This document shows positions 1-12,000 of a stretch of DNA of 12,664 nt, in pieces (within the stretch, counting starts at the first letter, position 1; the number at the start of each line of letters is the position of its first letter). The position numbers and the translations under genes were made by a program. The stretch covers positions 1 through 12,664 of the forward strand of contig CALHKJ010000313.1 in the NCBI GenBank assembly GCA_938033975.1, given 5' to 3'. This DNA comes from an uncultured Saprospiraceae bacterium (lineage in GTDB: Bacteria > Bacteroidota > Bacteroidia > Chitinophagales > Saprospiraceae). The notes under the pieces were generated by a model. That model ran no database searches. It was not told the origin of the DNA and saw nothing but the letters and a program-made list of their open reading frames with translations.

Positions 1-3000
1 CTGATCTTGTATTAGAATGTGCTGATCCAAATAATGCAACTTTGATTGCTGGCTGGGAAGCATCTTTTGCAAATGCAGAAGGATCAGATGAATGCAGCAA
101 CAACTTGGCGTGGACACTGGAAGAATTAGATGCTATAGAAATATGCGGAGACGTAACAACTACCCCTTATATATTTACAGTTACAGATGCGTGTGGTAAC
201 ACCAATACAACATCTGCCTCAATTATTTTAGAAGATAATACAGCACCAATATTGCTTGTTCCAATGGATCAAGTAGAGGAGTGTGCTGATATTTCTGTCT
301 CTTTGGAAGACTGGACATCGGAGGCAACTGCAACTGATGAATGTGGAGATGTAACTATTGCGGTAGAGCTCTGGAATACAACAAGTGGTTGTGGTGGAAC
401 TGAAACTGAGACATACATTTTTACAGCGACAGATGCTTGTGGAAATCAGACAACTGGACTTGCTGATTATGGAACTGAAGATACATCGGCTCCAATCATA
501 ACTTGTCCTGAAGATCTTAGTCTCATTTGCGGAAGCGAAGATAATGATCAAATAATAGCCGCTTGGTTGGCGACAGCCATTGCAGTTGATGAAAATAATT
601 GTAGCGATGTCGAAGTCACCTATGAACTTCCAGGAAATTTACCTACGCCACTTGATTGTGACAATGGGATGGGAATCGATGTGACTTTTACAGCTACTGA
701 TGAATGCGGAAATGTTAGTACCTGTATTGCGACCATAACAATGGATGATGAAGACGCCCCATATTTTAGCAATTGTCCAACCAATCTTACGGTGAATGTA
801 GATGTAGATCTTTGTGAAACAAATGTTGTCTACAGCACACCAGTTGCTTTAGATAATTGTGATGAAAATGTTGCAGTAACTCTTGAAGAAGGTCCAGCTA
901 GTGGTTCGGCTTTTGATTTGGGAACGACTACTGTCACATTTATGGCAACAGATGATTGTGGAAATACTTCGACTTGTAGTTTTGATATAACGGTCATCGA
1001 CAGTGACATTCCGAGTATTGATTGCCCAAGTAACAATGTGGTAGTATGCGCTGATGATGGAGATTGTACTTGGTTGTCTGATGATCAAACGGATCCATTG
1101 TATAATGACAATTGTGATGGGATAGAAGTTGTATATGAAATTACTGGAGCAACAACAGCCAATGGCGATAATGCACTGTCTGATGATGCTGTAGTCTTTA
1201 ATATAGGATCGAGTCTGGTTACTTACACAATTACTGATCCTTCAGGAAATGAATCTTCTTGCAGTTTTGTTGTTGTGGTTGAAGATTGTGAAGCACCAAG
1301 CATAACATGTTCAGATTTGAAGGATGTAGCTTGTGGGTCAGAAGATGTAGCTGTGTGGCAAGAAGCTATTGCGTCGACTGTTACTGATAATTGTGATGAT
1401 ATCATGAACCTTAGTGTAGTCTCTACTTTGATAACAGATGTTAGTAGCTGTGGAAATACCTTTGAAGAGTCATATTTATTTACAGTAACGGATATTGCTG
1501 GTAATTCTTCTACTTGTATTGCAACTTATGAAACTGATGATGAAGTGGCACCAATCGTGACTGATGCCACAGACCTAACACTTGAATGTAATGGAGGAAA
1601 TCAAAGCACGGCTCTTCAAGCTTGGCTGAATAATAATGCTGGTGCTACAGCAACAGATGCATGTAGCGAACCAGTTGTTTTTTCTAATAATTTTGTTGGT
1701 GATATTGTAGAAGTTTGTGGAACGAATGGAAGTACTACGGTAATATTCACAGCAACTGACGATTGTGGAAATACAAGTTCTACAAGTGCTGTATTTACCA
1801 TTGAAGATACGACAGCTCCAGTTCTTAGTTGTCCATCGGATATCACCTTAGAGTGCCAAGACCCATTGGCCAATGCAGTCATAGAAAGTTGGTTGAGTGA
1901 TGTGTCTGCAATTGATGCATGTGAAGGTGCGGTGGAAGTAGCTAATGATTATGGTGATACATTCATAGATGGCTGTGGTCTTACTGGTTTGTTTGTAATT
2001 GAGTTTGTTGCACAGGATAATTGCGGTAACAGAACAAGCTGTTTCAGAAATATTACGATTGTTGATAGCACAAACCCTACTATAGAATCAGAAGCTCAGG
2101 ATTTATCTTTGGAATGCGCTGATCCAAACAATGAAGTTTTGATTGAAATGTGGGAGGAAGATTTTGGAGGTGCAGAAGCAAGTGATGAATGTAGTTCTGA
2201 TCCATTATTGTGGACTATACTTAGTCAAACAGAGCTGGAAGGCTGTGGAGATTTGACGACAACCATATATGTGTTCCAAGTCACAGACAACTGTGGAAAT
2301 ACAAATACAAGTTCTGCATCTGTTATCATTGAAGACAATACTCCACCTGTATTAAATGTTCCTGCGGATCAGGTAGAAGAGTGTGGTGATATTGCAATTG
2401 CTTTAGCCGATTGGCAAGCAGAGGCGACGAGTGATGATGAATGTGGTGAGGTAACAATTGATGCCGTTCTTTGGAATACTACAAGTGGATGTGGTGGGAC
2501 TGAGACAGAAACTTATTTGTTTACAGCGACGGATGAATGCGGTAACCAAACTACAGGTCTGGCAGATTATATAACGGAAGATATTTCTGTTCCAATCTTA
2601 ACTTGTCCTGAAGACTTGAGCCTCATTTGTGGAAACGAAAACAATGATCAAATTATCGCTGCTTGGTTGGAAACAGCAACTGCTGTTGACGAAAATGATT
2701 GTAGTGATGTAGAAATAACTTATGAATTACCAGGTGATTTACCAACACCATTGGATTGTGATAACGGTACAGGAATCGATATAACTTTCACGGCAACCGA
2801 TGCATGTGGAAACCAAAGTACTTGCATCGCAACGATAACTATGGATGATGAAGAAGCACCATATTTTAGTAATTGTCCAACCAACCTTACGGTAAATGTG
2901 GATGTTGATCTCTGTGAAACAAATGTGGTTTATAGTACACCAATAGCTTTAGATAATTGTGATGAAAATGTAACGGTAAGTTTGGAGGAAGGTCCAGCAA

Positions 3001-6000
3001 GTGGTACTGCTTTCGATTTAGGAACAACAACTGTGACCTTTATGGCAACAGATGATTGCGGTAATACTTCTACTTGCAGTTTTGACATAACGGTGATCGA
3101 TAGTGATATTCCGAGCATTGACTGTCCGAGTAATAAGGTAGTTGTATGTACAGATGTAGGTGGTTGTACTTGGCTTTCAGATAATCAGACCGATCCATTG
3201 TACAATGATAATTGTGATGGAATTGAAGTTGTATATGAAATTTCTGGAGCTACTACTGCAAGTGGAGAAGATGCACTTGCTGGTGATGCAGTGGTATTTA
3301 ATATTGGTACAAGTCTGGTGACATACACCATTACTGATCCTTCAGGAAATGAATCTTCATGTAGCTTTGAAGTTGTAGTTGAAGATTGTGAGGCTCCAAG
3401 TATTACATGCACTGACGAATTAAATATTGCTTGTGGCTCTGAAGATGTTGCAGGATGGCAAGAGGCTATTGCAGCAACAGCAATTGACAATTGCGATGAG
3501 CTATCCGATCTTACGGTTGTATCAACTTTGATTACAGACATAAGCAGTTGTGGTAATACATTTGAACAGACATATTTATTTACTGTATCGGATGCTGCTG
3601 GTAACTCGTCAACTTGTTTTGTAAGTTATGAAACGGATGATTTGGTAGCACCGATTGTAACAGATGCTACTGATCTTACTTTGGAATGTAATGGAGGTAA
3701 TCAAAGTTCAGCTTTACAAGCATGGTTGAACAATAATGGGGGAGCGACAGCAAGTGATGTATGTAGTGAGCCAGTCGTATGGTCCAATAATTTTGTTGGT
3801 GATATCGTCGAGGTGTGCGGAACAAATGGTAGTACTGAAGTTGTATTTACATCAACGGATGATTGTGGAAATACAAGTACAACGAGTGCGGTATTTACAA
3901 TTGAAGATAATACAGCACCTGTTCTTAATTGTCCAGAGAGTATTACACTTGAATGCTCTGATGAATTGAATGAGGTCATTATTGAAAGTTGGTTGGCAGA
4001 TGTTTCTGCAATCGATGAATGTGAAGGAGCAGTAGAAGTAAGCAATGATTACGATGATAACTTTGTATCAGATTGTGGTCTGACTGGAATATATACAGTG
4101 ATATTTACTACGATGGATGACTGTGGTAATCAGACTACCTGTAGCAGGACGATTACACTTGTCGATGATACTAGTCCAACAATTGAGATAGAGGCACAAG
4201 ATCTAATTCTTGAATGTGCTGATCCTGGAAATGCAAATACAATTGCAGGTTGGGAGATGGACTTTGGCTTTGCAGAAGCTTCAGATGCATGTAGTAATGA
4301 TTTGGTTTGGAGTATAATAAGTGAAACTGAATTAACTGGATGTGGTGATTTAACATCGGTACAATATGTTTTCCAGGTAATAGATGATTGTGGAAATACA
4401 AGTACAACAAGTGCATCGGTTATCTTAGAGGATACCACAGCACCGGAGTTAGTTGTTCCATCAGATCAAATAGAAGAATGTGCTGATATAAATCTTAGTC
4501 TTGAAGATTGGCAAGCACTGGCAACGGCAACTGATGAATGTGGAGATGTCATTATCGAATCTATACTTTGGGATACACAAAGTGGATGCGGAGGCACTAA
4601 CACAACAACATATTTATTTACAGCAACTGACGAATGTGGAAATGCCACAACAGGTCTTGCTGATTATGGAACAGAAGATACCACTGCGCCAATCATCCAA
4701 TGCCCGGATGATCTAAGCTTAATATGTGGTAATGAAAATAATGATCAAATTATAGCTGCTTGGTTAAAAACAGCGAGCGCTACTGATCAATTTGGCTGCA
4801 GTGAAGTCACTGTAAGCTTCTCAATGCCTGGAAACTTACCTAACCCTCTTGACTGTGCAGCTGGAGCTGGAATCATCGTAACTTTTACAGCTACGGATGA
4901 TTGCGGAAACCAAACAAGTTGTACGTCCACTATTACGATGGATGATGGAGAAGCCCCTTACTTCTCCAATTGTCCAACTAACCTTACGGTAAATGTGGAT
5001 GTCGATCTTTGTGAATCAAATGTGGTCTATAGCACTCCAGTTGCTTTGGACAATTGTGATGAGGATGTAAGTGTCACTCTGATTGATGGTCCTGCAAGTG
5101 GAACAGCTTTCGAATTAGGAACATCCACTGTTACTTTCTTGGCGACAGATGATTGTGGAAATACTTCTACTTGTAGTTTTGATGTAACTGTGGTAGATAG
5201 TGATATACCTAGTATTGACTGTCCAAGTAATAATGTGGTAGTTTGTACTGACCCAGGCTCATGTGCTTGGCTATCGGATTCCCAAACTGATCCACTATTC
5301 AATGACAATTGTTCTATACTAGAAATTAGTTTTGATATTTCTGGAGCAACAGTTGCAATTGGTGACGGAACGATTGCTGAAAACGGAGTCGTATTTGAAT
5401 TGGGAACTAGTTTTATCAGCTATCGAATTGTTGATTCTTCTGGAAATAGTTTTAGTTGTGATTTTGCTGTCATCGTTGAAGACTGTGAAAATCCAACTTT
5501 ATCTTGTTCTGATGAATTGGATATTGCCTGTGGTTCGGAAGATGTGGAGGCATGGATTGCCGGAGTACAAGCTAGCATAGCAGATAATTGCAGCATGCCA
5601 TCGGCTATGTCTTTTTCTTCGACTTTGATAACTGACTTTAGCAGTTGTGGCAATACTTTTGAGCAGAGTTACTTATTTAGGGTAACCGACGAAAATGGAA
5701 ATACTGCAACTTGTATTGCTTCTTACGAAACAGATGATAATGTAAATCCTATCATCGAAAATGAAGCTGAAGATTTGACTTTGGAATGTGACGGAGGAAA
5801 TCAAAGTACGGCCTTACAGGCTTGGTTGAATAACAATGGGGGAGCAAGTGCTTCAGACCTTTGCAGCGATAGAGTAAATTGGACAAATAATTTCTTTGGA
5901 GATCTTGAAGATGTTTGTGGAGCCAATGGTGATATTGAAGTGATATTTACCGCTACAGATGATTGTGGAAACTCAAGTACGACAAGTGCAGTGTTTGCCA

Positions 6001-9000
6001 TAGTAGATACAACAGCTCCGATACTATCTTGTCCTGAAGACCTTACTTTGGAATGCGGAATGGATCTCAATGAAGCAGTTATCCTTAATTGGATCAATAG
6101 CGCATCGGCAGTAGACGCCTGTGAAGGCTTTGTGGAGGTGACTGATAACTATGCGGATGTATTTGTGGATGCATGCGGTCTTACTGGCGAGTACACAATC
6201 ACATTTACAACAACTGATAGTTGTGGTAATGAGACCAGCTGTGAGAGAACAGTTACTATAGAGGATACAACCAATCCAATGATAACTGCTCTGGCTGACA
6301 ATCTTAATTTGGAATGTTCAGATTCTGAAAATGGCTTATTGATTGCAGAGTGGGAGGCAAACTTTGGAGGTGCAGAAGCAACAGATGCTTGCAGTGATGA
6401 AGCCTTGGTATGGACAATTCTATCTACAACCGAACTTGTTGGTTGTGGCTTAAATACAGAAACCATTTACGAATTTGAAGTTGCAGATAATTGTGGAAAT
6501 ACATCTACAACTTCTGCATCAATTATCATTACTGATACGACTCCTCCAGTATTGAATGTACCAGCAGATCAAGTCGAAGAATGTAATAATGTTGAGGTTA
6601 GTCTTGATGATTGGATTGCGGAGGCAACTGCATCGGATGAATGTGGGGAGGTAACTATGGATTGGTCAGTATTTAATACCATAAGTGGTTGTGGTAGTTC
6701 GGAATTAGAGGTCTATGTTTTTATTGCAACAGATGAATGTGGCAATCAAACAACTGGTCTTGCTGAATACCAAATAGTTGATGAGACAAATCCGATTATC
6801 ACACAGGAAGCAGAACCATTTATAGCAGAATGTGATGGTGGAAGTAATGCAGCTGAAATACAAGCTTGGCTCAACAATTATGGAGGTGCACAAGCAGAAG
6901 ATAGTTGTGGTGAAATCAGCTGGTCCAATGATTATGGATTGGTAGATGGTGACTGTGGGACTACTGGTGAAATCCTTGTGACATTTACGGCAAGTGATGA
7001 ATGTGGCAATAGTTCTACAACTACTGCCATATTTACAATAAATGATACAACAGAACCATTCTGGGAAATCCTTCCTCAAGATTTAGAAATTGAATGTGAT
7101 GGTGGAGATGATCCGATGGGTCAAATAAATGCTTGGTTGAATACAGCAGGTGGTGCGGATGTCGAAGACGATTGTAGTTTTGTTGTTTTCACAAACAACT
7201 TTGATGAAATTGATTTTGAATGTGATCAACAAGGTGGAATAGAAGTTGTATTTGTAGCTTCTGATGCTTGTGGTAATACTTCTTCAGAGTCAGCTATATT
7301 AACTATGACTGACGATGTAGCGCCAGAAATTACTTCTCCAGCAAAAGATGAAACTGTCGAATGTGACGGTGCTGGAAATCTTGCAGAATTACAATCATGG
7401 TTAGACAACAATGGTGGAGCAACTTCATCGGATGCTTGTTCTCCAACCTTAGAGTGGAACTATACTTTAATGGATACCGAAGATACTTGTGGCGAGACGG
7501 AAGCATTTACATACATGTTTAATGTAACTGATGCTTGTGGTAATGTGTCTAATAATACAATCGCGATCTTTAGCATTGAGGATACAAGTTCGCCAGACAT
7601 TGATGGTATTTTTGATACAATCGTTGAGTGTGATGGAGCTGGTAATGAAGCAGAACTTGAGGATTGGTTGGAAGACCATGGTGGTTTATATGCCACAGAT
7701 GATTGTTCTCAGACTTTCAGTTGGGAATATGATTTGATAAGCTTTGAAGAAACTTGCGGAATCACAAATGTAAGTACTTATCGATTTACAGCAATAGATG
7801 AATGTGGTAATAGCAGTTTTGCAGAAGCAACATTTACCATAGAAGATACGACACCTGCTGTAATTGTTCCGGGTGAAGATATGGCAATGGAAGAATGTGA
7901 TGATCCAGGTTTTGGAAATTTCCCTGATTTTGATTTCTGGTTGAGCTCCAATGCGGGTGCAACTGCATCAGATGACTGTGGAGATATTCAATGGATTAAT
8001 AATTATCATCCTGACAATTGGGTTTTCACTTGTGGCAATACTCGTTATGTTGATGTGATTTTTACGGCGATCGATGATTGTGGTAATCTTAATAGTACAG
8101 AACATAGATTTGGAATTGGAGATGTGAGCCCACCAGAGTTTACAAATTGTCCACGACCACCTGTCATTGTGAATGCGCCAGATCTTTGGTGTAGCGCTTA
8201 CGCAAATTTTGAATTACCAAATGCAGAAGACAATTGCGGAGGCACAGTAATTGTAAGAAGAACGGATAATTTGGATTTAAACTCAGGAGATTTGTTTCCT
8301 GTTGGAACATCTATATTGACCTATGAGGCGGAAGATGAGTGTGGAAATATTTCCACATGTGAATTAAAGATCATTGTGAATGATTTCCATACGGAACCGG
8401 AAATCACTTGTCCCGATGATCAGACAATTTTCTCAGATACCAATCTATGTGGAGGAATCGCAACAGGTTTGGCTCCAACACCAATCGAAGAAAACTGTCC
8501 TGCTAATATGTGTGTCATCTATCAGGTGATAGATGAGATTGGCAACATTGTAGCAACAGGATCAGAAGATGCAAGTGGTGAGTATTTCCCTGTGGGTGAA
8601 AACACTTTACACTATGCTGCAATTGATCAACCAATCTTATTGATTACTGAGGTTGTCCAAGATGACAAATTTACAGGAATAGAAATCACCAATTTTGGTC
8701 CTGCTAGTTTGGATATTTCTTGCTTGGATATAACAAGAGAAAATCCATCTACAGAAACATATAACGTTCCAAACGGAACATTACTTGGGCCAGGAGATGT
8801 CTATACACAATTGTTTACAGATGTATCAGCCGGAACTCCGACAGGTTACTATATTTCATATGTTGGCAAAGTAATCGACGGAGTTTCTATCAATGGATAT
8901 CAAGCATTAAATTACTCTTTCATTGGTAATTTGTCTGGAGGTATATTCCACAGATTGTACATATGGGATCATGATGATGCTATTGATTTTGAAATTGCAG

Positions 9001-12000
9001 ATGATTGTCTGCCGGGTAGTTATGGGTCCTTAAATCCTGCACTAGATATTTGTCCACCAAATGGCACAACTGTTGGATTGCAAGAAGGTGAAGCTGGAGT
9101 TGCTTATTGCAATAGCACAGTAAGGGTAATAGATAATGTTGCACCTTTCTGTGCACAGTATGATACAATGCAATACAAATTGCTATTGCCGGTTGAGATT
9201 GAAGATGGTTGTACAAGTATTAATTTTGATGTAGCTGACGATATGGCCGTGGGAGATGTTCGTTTGATGGATCTTAGTATAAACTTGACCAATGCAGAAG
9301 ATTTGTTTGCAAGTCTTTCTAGTCCAGATGGTACTTCTATTATATTGTTTGGTGGATCTTGCCCTGGAACATCAAGTCTTTCGGCATCCTTTACTGATGA
9401 AGCGGGAGCCAGTATGGGGTCTGTGCTTTGCGATCCGCCTGGGGGAGGACAGATGTTCCAGCCAATGCAAAGTTTCAAGACCTTTTTTAACGAAAGTGCT
9501 CAAGGAACATGGAGTTTAGAAATAGATGATAAAGGCTTAGACGAGGGAGTAATTTTGGAGGCGACTCTAGAGATATTGACCTTGGTGCCATACAGACAGG
9601 AAGATATTGTATTGCAAAGTGAAGAGAATGATTGTCGAGCAACTTTCAGTTGGCCACATCCAATGTTGTCAGATAATTGTTGTTTCGGAGATATGTCATT
9701 TGAATTCCGAACTGAGGATGCTGAAATGCCAGAGTTGTTGGTTGGAGATTTTGAAAGAGGAACGATGGCTGAAACCATGTTTGGTGTTGGTACAACAACA
9801 GTAGTCTATACTGCAGTAGATCAATATGGAAATGAGTCGCAGTGTTCTTTTGATGTGAGAGTTGAGGACAATGAACCTCCAGTATTCAGACCAGAAGATT
9901 GTGAGGATAGAGTATTTGTCTTGAGCCCAGGAGCCTGTGTTCTTCCAATGAATGAGTTGTTCTTTGCAACAAGTGCTGCCAATGATAATTGTGGCAATGT
10001 TGATCTTAGAATCTCACCAGATTTTGAAGAGGGTATTCCGATTGGTGATCATGATTTCACTATCACAATGACAGATAGTTTCGGTAACTCTAGTGATTGT
10101 ACCTTCAATGTTAGAGTAGAGCCATTCAACGAATCAGAAAGTGGTGATGCTATAATCTGTGTTGGGAATATTAACTTGAGTTTAGGTCCAGATTGTACGG
10201 CAACAGTAACACCTGATATGGTCCTAGCAGATGCTGTTAGTTATGGCTGCTCTGAAGATTTCTGCGTAAGATTGACAGATGAATTTGGTAATGATATTGG
10301 AAGTTCTGAATTTGGAACAAATATCCTTACTGAAGATCACATTGGTCAGACAATTGTTGCAGAAATTTGTATTGACTGTGATGAAAGTAATTGCTGTTGG
10401 GCCTATATAAATGTTGAGAATAAGTTAATTCCAGAGGTGGTTTGTCCAGATGACATAACGATCAGTTGCAATCAGACCTATGATATTTCTGTTACGGGCG
10501 AACCAGTAGTTGAAACTTGCGAACAAGAAATTTATTTCAACTATGAAGATGAGTTGATTAGCAATGGAATGTGCGAAGATCCTGCCGCTACTTTGGTAAG
10601 AACTTGGTACATCACGGATGAATCAAACAACACCATAACTTGCGAACAAAATATTCACATCAAGCGATTTAATTTGGGTGATGTTGTGATGCCTGAAGAT
10701 TTTGTTGTAACAGAATTCCACACTTGTCAAGAAGTGGTTGAAGATCCTACACTAACACATCCGGATTATACTGGGTATCCAACTATTGGCGATGTTCCGA
10801 TCCATGAAACTGGAGATGGTCTATGTTCTCATTTCTGGAATTGGGATGACCTGCAATTGAATAATTGTGATGGTAGTTATGAAATCTTGAGAAGATGGGT
10901 GGTACATGATATGTGCGAAGAAGTAGACTTCCATGAGAATCCAATTGAGCATTATCAGATCATAAAAGTATTAGATACGACGCCTCCAGTATTTGAGGAC
11001 TGCCCTGATGACCTTACGGTAAATGCGGGCTCGTCAAACTGTGCCGCTGATATTTACTTAAATGATTATATGCCAATCATCTATGATGAATGTGGTTCTG
11101 TTGAAGATTTATTTATTACTGTAAATCCTGGTACCGTATACGAGAGTCCAGCGAATAGTGGTAATTATTATTTGTCGAATCTCTCACCAGGAGAACACAG
11201 AGTGAGAATAACAGCAAAAGATCAATGTAGTAATTTTAGTACCTGCGAATTTGTGGTGCACGTTGAAGATCTTGTTGAACCAAATGTCATTTGCGAAAGC
11301 GATCTAGTGGTATCACTTTCTAATACTGGTAGATCAAAACTATATGCAGAAGTAATTGATGATGGATCATTTGATTATTGCACAGATGTACATTTCCAAG
11401 TATATCGTCTCAATGAAGTTTGTGATGAAGAATCAGATCTAGTGCCAGGTCCATTCATAACCTTATGTTGTGAAGATGTGGAACGCAGTCCAATTATGGT
11501 TGTATTGCGAGTTTGGGATGATGCAGATGGCGACGGGGAATATGGATCAATAGGTGATCACTTTGGTGAGTGTATGGTTGAAGTTGTAGTTCAAGATAAG
11601 ACCATACCAGAATTGCAGTGTCCTCCAGATATCGACTTGGTGTGTGGTCAAGATTACACAGACTTGAGTCTTACAGGAATGCCTTCGGTTGGATTTGTGT
11701 GTAACAATGTAGATGCAACTTATGTAGATGAACTAAATAATCTCGAAGATTGCAACGTTGGACAGGTGGTAAGAAAATGGACAATACCAACTGCAGATGG
11801 ATCCGTTGAGTGCGAACAAATAATTACAATAACAGCACCTGATACTTTTGATGAGTCAGACATTGTTTGGGCTCCAGATTGGGAAGGTGATTGTAATACA
11901 CCACAAGAAAACTTTGAACCACAATTTATTGGTGCAGGAGTTTGTGATCAGTTAGGAATTCAATTAGAGTCAGATACTTTCTATTTGGTTGACGATGCTT

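Noticed and set aside
228..551. Antisense open frame of 107 codons, and similar ones across the window (for example 6705-7079 and 9104-9478).
   Set aside because: They lie opposite the continuous coding frame, look low in complexity (Ser/Thr/Ile-rich, the complement of Asp/Thr/Cys-rich codons) and have no recognisable domains or spacing.
830..5308. Similar antisense frames at 830-1036, 2930-3118 and 5027-5308 that look like a conserved small protein family.
   Set aside because: Their spacing (about 2.1 kb) is that of the super-repeat. Their similarity is simply inherited from the conserved M4 region on the + strand.
3..6299. The 2.1 kb periodicity as an assembly artefact (duplicated contig).
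   Set aside because: Copies differ at many third positions, have distinct one-codon indels and show graded divergence, so they are true separate copies.
3..8150. CRISPR array or non-coding satellite repeats.
   Set aside because: The repeats are about 250 bp and 2,100 bp, are codon-phased and vary at synonymous sites. There are no short direct repeats with uniform spacers.
9213..9581. A protease domain next to the P domain.
   Set aside because: No Asp/His/Ser subtilisin motifs (such as D-T/S-G, H-G-T-H or G-T-S-M-A) are visible in the flanking translated sequence.
3736..9804. Short + strand frames at 3736-3969, 4501-4716, 5332-5580, 7531-7737, 9292-9519 and 9607-9804.
   Set aside because: All are out of frame inside the giant gene, with no convincing ribosome binding site and no known domain.
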